Source: Variovorax sp. YR216
GTDB lineage: Bacteria > Pseudomonadota > Gammaproteobacteria > Burkholderiales > Burkholderiaceae_C
Assembly (NCBI RefSeq): GCF_900107745.1
Contig: NZ_FNRO01000014.1
Coordinates: 1-64,000, forward strand
Direction of reading: 5' to 3'
Length of the DNA stretch: 64,000 nt
Positions within the stretch are counted from its first letter, which is position 1. Each line of letters begins with the position of its first letter. Of this stretch, positions 1-9,068 are shown piece by piece. The notes under the pieces were generated by a model. It worked only from the letters and a program-made list of their open reading frames with translations, made no database searches and had not been told where the DNA came from. A program made the position numbers and the translations under genes.

Positions 1-252
1 GAGCGCGGGCGGGACCTGTTCATCGCGGCGGTGGCGGCGTTCTACACCATCTTCATGATCTACGCGGGCGGGCTCAAGTTCATCCTGCTGGCCGCGATCC
101 TGTATGCCCCCGGCACCGTCCTGTACATCTGGGCGCGGCGCGAGCGGGGCAAGCAGGTTTTCTCGTCGATCGACTGGGTCATCCTCATCGCCGTCATCAT
201 CGGCGCGGTCGTCGGCATCTACAGCCTGGCAACGGGCGCCATCACCATCTGA
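1..252 (+). CDS. APA-family amino acid antiporter, C-terminal fragment cut by the window edge
   Basis: The frame is open from base 1 and stops at 250-252, so this is the last 83 residues of a gene that begins upstream of the window. It shows two hydrophobic membrane segments separated by a short basic loop (ARRERGK). The sequence is clearly homologous to the C-terminus of the next gene: both share YAGG-K-F, an LYAPGTVLY block and the ending SGAIT or TGAIT. It is therefore the upstream member of a tandem pair of basic amino acid antiporters. Substrate cannot be settled from this fragment; arginine/ornithine is inferred from the neighbour. Confidence 0.85.
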   Translation, partial: ERGRDLFIAAVAAFYTIFMIYAGGLKFILLAAILYAPGTVLYIWARRERGKQVFSSIDWVILIAVIIGAVVGIYSLATGAITI

Positions 253-271
253 CAGGAGACACGAACCCGGC

Positions 272-1705
272 ATGAGCGCACCCAAGAACCAGCAACTGTC
301 GCTCGGCGCCCTCATCGCGCTGGTTGTCGGTTCGATGATCGGCTCCGGCATCTTCGCGGTGCCGTCCGCGTTCGCGCGCTCGACGGGTGCGGCGGGCGCG
401 TTCATCGCGTGGGCGATCGCGGGTTTCGGGATGCTGATGCTGGCCTTCGTGTTCCAGACGCTGTCGCGCCGGCGGCCCGATCTCGACACCGGCATCTACG
501 CTTACGCGCGCGCGGGCTTCGGGAGCTACCTCGGCTTCGCGTCGGCGGTGGGCTACTGGATCGGCTGCTGCCTCGCGGATGTCGCCTGCCTGGTGCTGAT
601 CAAGGCCACGCTGGGCCAGTTCTTCCCGGTCTTCGGCGACGGCACCACGGTGGTCGCGATCGTGTCCGCATCCATCCTGCTGTGGGGCGTGCACCTGCTC
701 GTGCTGCGCGGCGTGAAGGAGGCGGCAGCGCTCAACACCATCGCCACCATTGCGAAGATCGTGCCGATCTTCGTCTTCATCGTGGTCGCGGTCGTGGGCT
801 TCAAGGCGGATATCTTCGCGCTCAATTTCTGGGGCGGCGAGGAGGCCAGCTTTTCGAGCGTCGCAAGCCAGGTCCGCAGCACGATGCTGGTCACGGTGTT
901 CGTGTTCGTCGGCATCGAAGGCGCGAGCGTCTATTCGCGCTATGCCAAGCGGCGCGAGGACGTCGGCATTGCCACCGTGCTCGGCTTCCTCGGCGTGCTG
1001 TGCCTGCTGGTGCTCGTCACCATCCTGTCGTATGGCGTGCTGCTGCGGCCGGAGCTCGCCGCGCTGCCGACACCGGCGATGGCCGGCGTGATGGCGGCGC
1101 TGGTCGGCCCGTGGGGGGTGGTCTTCATCAGCATCGGCCTGCTGATCTCCATCCTGGGCAACTATCTCTCGTGGTCGCTGCTCGCGGCGGAGGTGCTGCA
1201 TTCGGCCGCCAAGAACCAGACCATGCCCGCCTTCCTCGCGCGCGAGAACGCCAACGGCGCGCCGGCCGCCGCGCTCTGGCTGACCAACATCGTCATCCAG
1301 GTGTTCCTGCTGGTGACCTGGTTCGCGGAGTACGCATTCACGCTCGCGCTGAAGATGACGAGCGCGATGACGCTCGTGCCCTACCTGCTGGTGGCGGCCT
1401 ACGGCTTCAAGCTCGCGTGGACCGGCCGGACCTACGAAGCCGATCCGCGAGTTGCGCGGAACCTCGACCTGGTGCGCGGCGCCATCGCGACGGTGTATGC
1501 CGTGGGCATGCTTTATGCGGGCGGCGTGAAGTTCCTGCTGTTGTCGGCGGTGCTCTACGCGCCCGGCACCGTGCTTTACTTTCTCGTGCGGCGGGAGCAA
1601 AAGGCGCGGATATTCACGCCTGCGGAAATGGCCGTCTTCGCGGCGCTGGTGATGGCCGCGATCGCGGCCCTCTTCGCACTCGCCTCGGGTGCCATCACCG
1701 TGTAA
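272..1705 (+). CDS. arcD: Arginine/ornithine-type antiporter (APA family)
   Basis: Codes for 477 residues, a normal length for the APC/APA exchangers that swap an amino acid for its breakdown product across the inner membrane. The start ATG at 272 follows an AGGAG at 254-258 and lies 19 bases after the stop of the paralogue upstream. The N-terminal segment GALIALVVGSMIGSGIFAVP carries the family's unwound-helix glycine motif (GSMIGSGIF), and RRRPDLDTGIYAYA is the typical second loop. About twelve hydrophobic segments are visible. Family assignment is firm. The arginine/ornithine substrate follows from resemblance to ArcD/YdgI-type proteins; no arcA, arcB or arcC gene is present in this window, so lysine or a polyamine remains possible. 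Confidence 0.88.
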   Translation: MSAPKNQQLSLGALIALVVGSMIGSGIFAVPSAFARSTGAAGAFIAWAIAGFGMLMLAFVFQTLSRRRPDLDTGIYAYARAGFGSYLGFASAVGYWIGCCLADVACLVLIKATLGQFFPVFGDGTTVVAIVSASILLWGVHLLVLRGVKEAAALNTIATIAKIVPIFVFIVVAVVGFKADIFALNFWGGEEASFSSVASQVRSTMLVTVFVFVGIEGASVYSRYAKRREDVGIATVLGFLGVLCLLVLVTILSYGVLLRPELAALPTPAMAGVMAALVGPWGVVFISIGLLISILGNYLSWSLLAAEVLHSAAKNQTMPAFLARENANGAPAAALWLTNIVIQVFLLVTWFAEYAFTLALKMTSAMTLVPYLLVAAYGFKLAWTGRTYEADPRVARNLDLVRGAIATVYAVGMLYAGGVKFLLLSAVLYAPGTVLYFLVRREQKARIFTPAEMAVFAALVMAAIAALFALASGAITV

Positions 1706-1756
1706 GGCGGGCGCGCTGGACTGGCAGACCTTTTTGATTTCTCATGGAGCACCCGT

Positions 1757-1978
1757 ATGACGCGCTATCTCTACATCGCCCTGATCGTGATCCTTGCAGG
1801 CATCGTCCTGACGTTCAAGGTCCAGAACATGGCGTCGGTGACTGTGTCGCTCTTCTCGATGAGCGTGACGCTGCCGACCTCGGTGCTGGTGCTGCTGGTG
1901 TACGTGCTGGGCATGTTCACCGGCGGCTTCGTGCTCGGGCTGCTGCGCACGTGGACGAACAAGGCCACCGCGCGCTGA
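1757..1978 (+). CDS. LapA-domain (DUF1049) small inner-membrane protein
   Basis: A 73-residue protein with two hydrophobic helices (about residues 4-22 and 40-62) joined by a short loop with the KVQNMASV pattern typical of the LapA/DUF1049 family. Members sit in the inner membrane and, in enterobacteria, work with LapB to tune lipopolysaccharide synthesis. No LapB-like partner is adjacent here, so that role is not supported by context. The gene lies 51 bases after the antiporter and 40 bases before the next small membrane protein. Both could be co-transcribed with arcD. Confidence 0.8.
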   Translation: MTRYLYIALIVILAGIVLTFKVQNMASVTVSLFSMSVTLPTSVLVLLVYVLGMFTGGFVLGLLRTWTNKATAR

Positions 1979-2018
1979 ACCGCTTTCCAACTTCACCACT
2001 ACGAAAAAAGGAAATCCA

Positions 2019-2396
2019 ATGAGCAACTTCTGGGACCTGATTCAACTGCTGCTGTCGACCTTCGTCCTCATCGTCTACCTGCTCATCCTGTTCCAGATCA
2101 TCGGCGACCTCTTTCGCGATTCGGAACTGGGCGGCGGCTACAAGGTGCTGTGGATCATCGGCCTCATCATCCTGCCGGGCCTGACGGCGATCATCTACAT
2201 CATCGCGCGCGGCCGCGGCATGGCGGAGCGCCAACGTGCGAGCCTCGCGCGCGCCAAGTCCGACACCGATGCGTACATCCGCCAGGTTGCCGGCAAGTCG
2301 CCGGGCGAGCAGATCGCCGATGCCAAGGCACTTCTCGATGCGGGCACCATCACGCAGGAAGAGTTCCAGCGGCTCAAGGCCAAGGCGCTGTCCTGA
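2019..2396 (+). CDS. PLDc_N / SHOCT domain small membrane protein
   Basis: A 125-residue protein with two membrane helices (about 8-30 and 43-65) in the PLDc_N arrangement, followed by a basic linker and a C-terminal SHOCT module at about 97-124 (IADAKALLDAGTITQEEFQRLKAKAL). SHOCT is a short helical hairpin found at protein ends and thought to mediate oligomerisation. An AAGGAAAT stretch just before the ATG at 2019 can serve as ribosome site. Its 3' end abuts the convergent phospholipase D gene with no space between. Function is unknown beyond likely membrane-associated assembly. Confidence 0.82.
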   Translation: MSNFWDLIQLLLSTFVLIVYLLILFQIIGDLFRDSELGGGYKVLWIIGLIILPGLTAIIYIIARGRGMAERQRASLARAKSDTDAYIRQVAGKSPGEQIADAKALLDAGTITQEEFQRLKAKALS

Positions 2397-3962
2397 TCAG
2401 AGGTAGTCCTCGGGCACCAGCGGCTGCAGCAACAGCCGCTGCAACGTATTGAGCGGCGAGATGCCCGGCTCGCCGCCTTGCACCGGGTCGTCGTCGTCTG
2501 CATCGGGCGACACCCACGCGAGCGTGCCGGCAGCTCCGTCGGGTGCGGGGCGGACGCGGTAGGCCTCCGACTTCATGGCCTCGACGATGCGCAGCGCCTG
2601 CTCCGCAAGCGCGGGGCTTTCGACGGCCACGCCCACTTCGGTGTTCTTGCGTGCCGAACGGGGATCGAGATTGAGCGACCCCAGGAGCACCACCTCCTTG
2701 TCGATGACCACCAGCTTCGCGTGCAGCCGGCCCTTGGATGATCCGCCGAAGATCGTCTTGTTCTCGCGCGGCGCGACCGCACTCAATTCATAGAGATCCA
2801 CGCCGGCCTTCAGGATCGCCGGCCGGTAGCGCGCGTAGCCAAAGTAGACGAGCGTCGAATCGCTGGCCGGCAGCGAGTTGGTGACGAGCGTCACCTGCAC
2901 GCCCTTCTGCTGCAGGCTGCGCAGGACCGCGATGCCGCGCTTGCCCGGCACGAGATACGGCGAAGCGACCACCAGCTCGTTGCGCGCGCCGAGCATCTGG
3001 GAGACGGCGCCGGTCATGAGACTGCTGTTCTCGATCTCCTCGCGGTCTTCGAGCCGCTTGGAGGGCTGGTCCGCCACGGCATAGGCGAGGCCGGGCACGA
3101 GCGTGAGGCGCCCGTTGTCGAGCTCCTTGCCCACCGGCACCTGGTCGAGGATGTCCTTCTCGGGAAGGTCGATGGCGATCTGCGTGGCATCGGCCGGCAG
3201 AAGCTGCCGCAGCGTCGCTTCGCGCGAAGCGGGCGAGACGGGCGGCGAGAAATAGCTGGCGGGAAACGACTCCTCGCTGTTCCAGTAGCGATCGAAGATG
3301 ACGCCCAGCTGCGGCACCACCCGCCCGGCCGCGACCGCGTCGAGATCGACGAAGTTGGCGATCGCACTTCGCGTGAAGTAGTCGTCCGCGATGTTGCGTC
3401 CCCCGACGATCGCCAGCGCGCCATCGGCGATCAGCAGCTTGTTGTGCATGCGATGGTCGAGTCGCGGCAGGTCGCCGAGCGAGGTCACGACCCGGCCCGC
3501 GAGGCTCGAGCGTGCGCAGCAGAAAGGATTGAACAGGCGGATCTCCAGATTGGGAACGCCCGAGAGCGCCTCGATCAAGGGCTCCGCGCCGGTGCTGTTG
3601 ATGTCGTCGAGCAGAAGGCGCACGCGCACGCCCCGGCCGGCCGCTTCCTCCAGCGCCCTGAAGACCGCGCGCCCGGAGGCGTCGTTCTCCATGATGTAGT
3701 ACTGCACGTCGAGCGTGCGTGTTGCCTTGCGGATCAGGGTCAGCCGCGCTTCGAGTGCGTACCCGCCCAGCGGCAGCAGCCGGAAGCCGGATTGGGCGCC
3801 GGGTGGAAGCTGTGCTGCGGCAGTCCTCGCGAGCGGACTGTCGTCGGGCGATGCCTGAAGACTGCGGGACGGCGGCCGCTGCACGCCGGTGGGAAGCGAG
3901 CCGCATGCGCTCAAGGCCAGGACGAGAAGAACCATCCACCAACTGGAAAATCGCAGTGCCAT
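2397..3962 (-). CDS. Lipoprotein phospholipase D / cardiolipin synthase-like (ClsC type)
   Basis: Codes for 521 residues from the ATG at 3962. This start is chosen because it gives a clean lipoprotein signal: MALRFSSWW, a hydrophobic core, then LSAC with the lipidated cysteine at residue 20. The frame stays open further upstream but that stretch is arginine-rich and antisense to the next gene. Two HxK(x)4D phospholipase D motifs are visible, HNKLLIADG in the first half and HAKLVVIDK in the second, each followed by a G-G/S-x-N element. Such paired-HKD proteins hydrolyse or transfer phosphatidyl groups. The size and lipoprotein anchor resemble ClsC (YmdC). The substrate is inferred, not shown. 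Confidence 0.87.
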   Translation of the reverse strand: MALRFSSWWMVLLVLALSACGSLPTGVQRPPSRSLQASPDDSPLARTAAAQLPPGAQSGFRLLPLGGYALEARLTLIRKATRTLDVQYYIMENDASGRAVFRALEEAAGRGVRVRLLLDDINSTGAEPLIEALSGVPNLEIRLFNPFCCARSSLAGRVVTSLGDLPRLDHRMHNKLLIADGALAIVGGRNIADDYFTRSAIANFVDLDAVAAGRVVPQLGVIFDRYWNSEESFPASYFSPPVSPASREATLRQLLPADATQIAIDLPEKDILDQVPVGKELDNGRLTLVPGLAYAVADQPSKRLEDREEIENSSLMTGAVSQMLGARNELVVASPYLVPGKRGIAVLRSLQQKGVQVTLVTNSLPASDSTLVYFGYARYRPAILKAGVDLYELSAVAPRENKTIFGGSSKGRLHAKLVVIDKEVVLLGSLNLDPRSARKNTEVGVAVESPALAEQALRIVEAMKSEAYRVRPAPDGAAGTLAWVSPDADDDDPVQGGEPGISPLNTLQRLLLQPLVPEDYL

Positions 3963-4039
3963 CTTTTTCCGAAGCTCATTGTTGTGGGCCGAATATCCCT
4001 TCGCGACAGAAGCCGGCCGATCCGGGTGAAGATAACGGA

Positions 4040-5038
4040 ATGGTCCCGTTCTCGATTCTCGATCTTTCCCCCATCGTTGAAGGCGGCGATGCCGCGCAGT
4101 CGTTCCGCAACTCGCTGAGTCTCGCGCAGCATGGCGAGAAGCTCGGCTTCCGCCGCTACTGGCTGGCCGAGCATCATGGGATGCCCGGCATCGCGAGCGC
4201 TGCGACCGCGGTGTTGCTGGCATTCGTCGGCGCAGGCACCTCGACCATCCGCATCGGTGCTGGCGGCGTGATGCTGCCCAACCACTCGCCGCTGGTGATC
4301 GCGGAGCAGTTCGGCACGCTGGAATCGCTCTATCCGGGCCGCATCGACCTCGGCCTTGGCCGTGCGCCGGGCTCCGACCAGCGCACCGCGCAGGCCTTGC
4401 GGCGCGATCTCCAAACCGACTCGGACCGCTTTCCGCAGGATGTGATCGAGCTGATGGACTTCATGTCCAAGGAGCCGCGCCAGCCGGTGCGTGCCGTGCC
4501 CGGCATGGGGCTGGAGGTCCCGGTATGGATCCTCGGCTCGAGCACCTTCGGCGCGCAGCTGGCGGCGCACCTCGGGTTGCCGTACGCGTTCGCTTCTCAC
4601 TTCGCGCCGCAGCAGCTCATGCAGGCGATCCGCATCTACCGTGAGACCTTCAAGCCCTCGGCGCAACTCGCCAAGCCATACGTGATGCTGGGCTTCAACG
4701 TGTTTGCCGCCGACACCGACGAGGAGGCCCAGTTTCGCGCGACCTCGTGGCAGCAGGCGTTCGTCAACCTGCGCAGCGGACGCCCCGGCCGCCTGCCTCC
4801 GCCGGTGGCCGGCTATCGCGAGCGCGTCGGCCCGGCCGAGAACGCGCTGCTCGATTCGGTGCTGTCATGCTCCGCGGTGGGTTCGCGCGACACGGTGCGC
4901 GCCCGCCTCCAGGCCTTCATCGACCAGACCGGCGCCGACGAGCTGATGATCACCTCGCAGGTTTTCGACCACGAGGCGCGGCTCAAGTCCTACGAGATCG
5001 TCGCGGGCGTGCGCAGCGAGATCACGGCCAGGCTCTGA
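4040..5038 (+). CDS. Luciferase-like (LLM) flavin-dependent monooxygenase
   Basis: A 332-residue TIM-barrel flavoprotein of the bacterial luciferase superfamily. The family pattern is clear: FSILDLSP at the N-terminus, RYWLAEHHGMPGIAS on the second strand, GAGGVMLPNHSPL, and EQFGTLESLYPGRIDLGLGR. These enzymes use reduced FMN and oxygen. The natural substrate of this YhbW-like subgroup is generally unknown. The ATG at 4040 is preferred because it places the first barrel strand normally. The gene is divergent from the phospholipase D gene, with 77 bases between start codons that must hold both promoters. It stands alone 54 bases before mnmA. Confidence 0.87.
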   Translation: MVPFSILDLSPIVEGGDAAQSFRNSLSLAQHGEKLGFRRYWLAEHHGMPGIASAATAVLLAFVGAGTSTIRIGAGGVMLPNHSPLVIAEQFGTLESLYPGRIDLGLGRAPGSDQRTAQALRRDLQTDSDRFPQDVIELMDFMSKEPRQPVRAVPGMGLEVPVWILGSSTFGAQLAAHLGLPYAFASHFAPQQLMQAIRIYRETFKPSAQLAKPYVMLGFNVFAADTDEEAQFRATSWQQAFVNLRSGRPGRLPPPVAGYRERVGPAENALLDSVLSCSAVGSRDTVRARLQAFIDQTGADELMITSQVFDHEARLKSYEIVAGVRSEITARL

Positions 5039-5077
5039 GCGATTTCCCCGACGCGGGCACCGGCTTGGCCGGGCTGA

Positions 5078-5083
5078 GACAAT
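5078..5083 (+). promoter_or_regulatory. -10-like hexamer nine bases before the mnmA start
   Basis: GACAAT lies nine bases upstream of the mnmA ATG and there is no purine-rich ribosome site between them. If this is the -10 element, transcription would begin at or within a few bases of the start codon. No convincing -35 is seen at standard spacing, so this is only a candidate. Confidence 0.3.
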
Positions 5084-5092
5084 CCCAGCCCT

Positions 5093-6202
5093 ATGAAAAA
5101 GCAGCGCATCGTGGTGGGCCTGAGCGGCGGAGTGGATTCCGCGGTCACGGCGCACCTGCTGAAAGAGCAGGGCCACGAGGTGGTCGGCATCTTCATGAAG
5201 AACTGGGAAGACGATGACGACAGCGAATACTGCTCGTCGAACATCGACTTCGTCGACGCCGCCAGCGTGGCCGACGTGCTGGGCATCGAGATCGAGCACG
5301 TCAACTTCGCGTCCGACTACAAGGACCGCGTCTTCGCCGAGTTCCTGCGCGAGTACCAGGCCGGGCGCACGCCGAATCCCGACGTGCTGTGCAACGCCGA
5401 GATCAAGTTCAAGGCCTTCCTCGACCACGCGATTCGTCTGGGCGCCGAGAAGATCGCGACCGGACACTACGCGCGCGTGCGCTTCAATGAGGCGAGCGGC
5501 CGGCATGAGTTGCTCAAGGGGCTCGACCCGGCCAAGGACCAGAGCTACTTCCTCCATCGGCTGAACCAGCAGCAGCTGTCGAAGACGATGTTCCCGGTCG
5601 GCGAGCTGCGCAAGACCGAGGTGCGACGCATCGCGGACGAGATCGGCCTGCCCAACGCGAAGAAGAAGGATTCGACCGGCATCTGCTTCATTGGCGAGCG
5701 GCCGTTCCGCGAGTTCCTCAACCGCTACATCTCGAAGGAGCCGGGCCCGATCCGCGACGAGCGCGGCCGCAAGATCGGCGAGCACCAGGGCCTGAGCTTC
5801 TACACGCTGGGGCAGCGCCAGGGCCTGGGCATCGGCGGCATCAAGGAAAAGGGCGCGCAGCGCGGCGGCGGCGAGCATGCGCCGTGGTTCGTGGCGCGCA
5901 AGGACGCCCGGAACAACACGCTGTGGGTGGTGCAAGGGCACGACCATCCGTGGCTGCTGTCGAATGCGCTGGAGGCCGATGACGCGAGCTGGGTCGCGGG
6001 CGAGGCACCTGCGCAGGGCGCGTATGCGGCCAAGTCGCGCTACCGGCAGGCGGATTCGGGCTGCGATCTGGCCGAAGGCGCGAACGGCGTGTTCCGGCTG
6101 GATTTCGCGGAACCGCAGTGGGCTGTCACGCCAGGGCAGTCGGCGGTGCTGTACGACGGCGAGGTCTGCCTTGGCGGCGGCGTCATTGCCCGCGCGGCCT
6201 GA
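5093..6202 (+). CDS. mnmA: tRNA-specific 2-thiouridylase MnmA
   Basis: A 369-residue enzyme that installs the 2-thio group on U34 of tRNAs for Lys, Glu and Gln, receiving sulfur from a persulfide relay. The PP-loop ATP-binding motif SGGVDS is at residues 11-16. The two catalytic cysteines are visible as Cys100 in PDVLCNAEIKF and Cys198 in STGICFIGER, and the tRNA-binding DSTGIC/ERPFREF region follows. Length matches the family. The gene is convergent with nudJ, nine bases away, a neighbourhood also seen in E. coli where nudJ lies beside mnmA. Confidence 0.96.
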   Translation: MKKQRIVVGLSGGVDSAVTAHLLKEQGHEVVGIFMKNWEDDDDSEYCSSNIDFVDAASVADVLGIEIEHVNFASDYKDRVFAEFLREYQAGRTPNPDVLCNAEIKFKAFLDHAIRLGAEKIATGHYARVRFNEASGRHELLKGLDPAKDQSYFLHRLNQQQLSKTMFPVGELRKTEVRRIADEIGLPNAKKKDSTGICFIGERPFREFLNRYISKEPGPIRDERGRKIGEHQGLSFYTLGQRQGLGIGGIKEKGAQRGGGEHAPWFVARKDARNNTLWVVQGHDHPWLLSNALEADDASWVAGEAPAQGAYAAKSRYRQADSGCDLAEGANGVFRLDFAEPQWAVTPGQSAVLYDGEVCLGGGVIARAA

Positions 6203-6211
6203 AGGAGCTCG

Positions 6212-6691
6212 CTAGCCCGCGCCCGGATCGTTGACCGATCCGTCGAGGTGAATGATGTCCAGCGGGTGGCGCTTGCCCGCGAGGAAGTCTTCCACGCACT
6301 GCAGCAGCAGCGGGCTGCGATGTCGCACGGTGCTGGCGCGAATCTCCTCGGCAGTCATCCACAGCGTTCGCACGATGCCTTTGTCGAGCGGGCGATTCGC
6401 CTCGAAGGCGCCCAGCGTGCCGGTGAAGGCGAAGCGCATGTAAGTGATGTCTTCCGCGCGCCGCGTGCGGGCCATGTAGACGCCCAGCAGCGCGGTCGGC
6501 GTGAAGTGATGCGCGGTCTCTTCGAGCGTCTCGCGGATGCACCCCTCGGCGGGCGATTCACCGGGGTCGAGATGGCCGGCGGGTGTGTTGAGCATGAGGC
6601 CGTCGGTCGTCTCCTCCTCGACGAGCAGGAAGCGGCCGTCTCTCTCGATCACCGCCGCCACCGTGACGTTGGGCTTCCATCGCTTTGCCAT
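6212..6691 (-). CDS. nudJ: NudJ-type Nudix phosphatase
   Basis: A 159-residue Nudix hydrolase. The Nudix box is complete: G39-x5-E45-x7-R53-E54-x2-E57-E58, in GHLDPGESPAEGCIRETLEE. The sequence around it (TPAGHLDPGES, and GVYMARTRR after the box) matches NudJ, which hydrolyses thiamine pyrophosphate derivatives and nucleoside di- and triphosphates in vitro. Adjacency to mnmA supports the NudJ assignment. The stop is seven bases from the end of the histidine kinase gene region, so nudJ lies immediately upstream-opposed to mnmA and downstream of the kinase on the same strand. Confidence 0.88.
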   Translation of the reverse strand: MAKRWKPNVTVAAVIERDGRFLLVEEETTDGLMLNTPAGHLDPGESPAEGCIRETLEETAHHFTPTALLGVYMARTRRAEDITYMRFAFTGTLGAFEANRPLDKGIVRTLWMTAEEIRASTVRHRSPLLLQCVEDFLAGKRHPLDIIHLDGSVNDPGAG

Positions 6692-6698
6692 GTGCTTG

Positions 6699-9068
6699 CT
6701 ACTCCTGGAGTGATGCCAGTGCTTCGAGCTCGGCAGCGGTGGGCTTCGGCAGCACCAGCGTGACGGTGCAGCCTTCTCCCTCGGCGCTGTCGATCTCGAC
6801 CGTTCCGCCGTGCCGCTGCACCACGGTGCGCACCAGCAGCAGTCCGAGGCCGACGCCGTGGACTTCGGGATGCGCCTTGTGATGCAGGCGGTGGAAGGGC
6901 TGGAAAAGCTGGGACTGTAGCTCGACCGGGATGCCGGGCCCGTGGTCTCGGAACGCGATGCGCCAGTGCCGGTCTTCCCCGCGCACGCTGCATTCGAGAT
7001 CGGCGCCCTGCGGCGAGTACTTGAGCGCGTTGCCGAGCACGTTGGTCAGCGCGCGCATCAGCAACGTGCGGTCGGCGATGCCGAGCGCCTCGCCGGGTGC
7101 GGTCGCCAGCATGACGCGCACTTGCGCTTTTTGCGCCTGGGCCCATCCATCGTCGATCGCCTGCTGCACCAGCGTCACGAGGTCGAGCACTTCGGGACGG
7201 AAGCGTTCGGCCTCCGCGCGGGCGAGGTTCACGAAGCCATCGGCCAGCTCGAGGCCGGTTTGCGCCTTGCGTTCGATTGCGGTGAGCAGGGCATCGAGGC
7301 TCATCGAACCGGGCCGCTGGCGCGCGAGTTCGAGCATGGTGAGGATCGATGCGCTGGGCTCCCGCGCGTCGTGCGAGATGAATCGCAGCGCCTCGTCGCG
7401 TTGGCACTGCGCGCGGCGCATCTCGGTGATGTCGACCAGCGCGATCATCCAGCCGGCGTGCGCGTTGTCAGCGTCGAAGAAGGGCACGCAGCGCAGCAGC
7501 AGCGCGCGTCCCTGCGCATCGGTGCCTTCCCCGGTGATCGGATGGAGATCGGCGAGCAGCGCGCCGGGCGGCATCATCGGCGCGCCGGTGGTACGGCGGC
7601 GAAGGTCGGCCAGGAGCGCGTGCGCATCGGCGCCGATCATGGCCGGGACATCGCGCGCCCAGTAGGCGAGCGCCGCAGCGTTGGCGAGCACGATGCGGCC
7701 GCGGGTGTCCAGGGTGATCGTTGCGTCCGGGAGGTGGTCGATCCCGTCGCGGACAAAGCGGTGCAGGTCGCGCATGCTGTCGACGGCGGCGCGCGTGGCG
7801 TCCATTTGCCGGTCGAGGAAGTCGCCGGCGAACCGCTTCGGCGGCGGCGCCGGGCGGCGGCCCGCGTCGCGGAGGATCTCCGCGGTGCCTCGGCGCAGAT
7901 ACCGTACTGCGGCCGAGAGACGCATCAGGCTCCAGATCGGGTAGAGCAGCAGCAGTCCGGTGACGCCCGCCGCCGGCGCGAAGAGCACGCCGATCGACGG
8001 GCGCCCAAGGTGGATGCCGAGCTGCAGCGCGAGCATGGTGCCGATCAGCGCGATCACGCCCAGCGGTCGCAGCCAGAGCACCCCGAGAAGCGCAACCGCC
8101 AGGGGCGCGAGATTGAACACCAGGTCCTGCCACGGCTTCGCGACGACGACGGGCCGCTCGTCAATCAATGCCTGCAGCACGTTCGCGAAGATCTCGACGC
8201 CGGACATCAGGCCCGGCACGTCGGGCGAGGTGTTGGCATGCACGTCCCCGAGGCTCGGCGCCGTGGCGCCCACCAGCACGTAGCGATTGCGGAAGGCGTC
8301 GGCCGGTACCTTGCCTTGCAGCACATCGATGTACGACAGCGTGCTGAAGCGCCCCGGGCCGCGCGTGAACAGCAACACCTGCTGGTCGCTTCGTAGCCAG
8401 GGCCCGGGCATCGCGGCGGGTCGTTGCTGCTGCCGCGGTGTCTCCGCGTGGCCCAGCGCCGCGTCGCGCAGCGCGAGCGCGAAATGCGGGCGCATGCGCC
8501 CCTCGAAGCCTTCGTGCAGGTAGACACTGCGCGCGACGCCGTCCTCGTCGAGCGCGAGATTCGTATAGCCGATGCCGGCCGCGGCTTGAGCGAATACGGG
8601 ATCGGGAACCCGCTCCAGCAGGCGGCGAGGCTGCAGCGCGCTGACTGACGCCGGCAGTACGACGCAGCCGCCATCGCGCATCGCCTGTGCCAGTGCGGCG
8701 TCGTCGTCGGGATGTTCGGTGTCCGGCTGGATCAGCCTCAGGTTCAATCCGATGCATCTGGGCGATTGCGCAGCGATGCGGCGCAGCAGCTCGGCGTGGG
8801 TGGCGCGCCGCCAGGGCCAGCGGCCGATGGCAGCGAGGCTTCTTTCGTCGATCGCGACGATCACGATGTCGTCGGAAGGCGGCGGCGCCAGTGCCGCGCG
8901 GGCGCTGTCCTGGAGCAGCCGGTCGACGCGGGGAAGCGGCTGGGTCAGGCTGAGGAAAGTGACGAGCGCGAGCAGGCCGATCGCCAGCAGCATCCACGGT
9001 CCTCGGCGCCGGAGCCAGGGACTTTGCCGGGGATCGGTGCCGCCCTGCCGGTGGGCGGCGCCATTCAC
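6699..9068 (-). CDS. CHASE2-domain sensor histidine kinase
   Basis: Codes for 789 residues from a GTG at 9068 that overlaps the regulator's TGA as GTGA. Order of parts: a first membrane helix (about 26-41), an extracytoplasmic CHASE2 sensor region (about 50-310, with IVIVAIDERSLAAIG and a GVEIFANVLQALI end), a cluster of three helices (about 313-375), a PAS domain (about 440-530), a HisKA helix with the phospho-acceptor His566 in FISHDAREP, and a HATPase domain with NVLGNALKYSP (N box, about 679), DHGPGIP and GVGLGLLLVRTVVQRHGG. The ligand of CHASE2 is unknown. The H box departs from the usual SHDLR pattern. Its output is surely the co-transcribed regulator upstream. Confidence 0.93.
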   Translation of the reverse strand: MNGAAHRQGGTDPRQSPWLRRRGPWMLLAIGLLALVTFLSLTQPLPRVDRLLQDSARAALAPPPSDDIVIVAIDERSLAAIGRWPWRRATHAELLRRIAAQSPRCIGLNLRLIQPDTEHPDDDAALAQAMRDGGCVVLPASVSALQPRRLLERVPDPVFAQAAAGIGYTNLALDEDGVARSVYLHEGFEGRMRPHFALALRDAALGHAETPRQQQRPAAMPGPWLRSDQQVLLFTRGPGRFSTLSYIDVLQGKVPADAFRNRYVLVGATAPSLGDVHANTSPDVPGLMSGVEIFANVLQALIDERPVVVAKPWQDLVFNLAPLAVALLGVLWLRPLGVIALIGTMLALQLGIHLGRPSIGVLFAPAAGVTGLLLLYPIWSLMRLSAAVRYLRRGTAEILRDAGRRPAPPPKRFAGDFLDRQMDATRAAVDSMRDLHRFVRDGIDHLPDATITLDTRGRIVLANAAALAYWARDVPAMIGADAHALLADLRRRTTGAPMMPPGALLADLHPITGEGTDAQGRALLLRCVPFFDADNAHAGWMIALVDITEMRRAQCQRDEALRFISHDAREPSASILTMLELARQRPGSMSLDALLTAIERKAQTGLELADGFVNLARAEAERFRPEVLDLVTLVQQAIDDGWAQAQKAQVRVMLATAPGEALGIADRTLLMRALTNVLGNALKYSPQGADLECSVRGEDRHWRIAFRDHGPGIPVELQSQLFQPFHRLHHKAHPEVHGVGLGLLLVRTVVQRHGGTVEIDSAEGEGCTVTLVLPKPTAAELEALASLQE

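Noticed and set aside
5055..5072. ACCGGC-ttg-GCCGG before mnmA as another repeat copy
   Set aside because: Only the inner hairpin resembles the element. No outer stem arms, left block or tail are present, so chance in GC-rich DNA is more likely.
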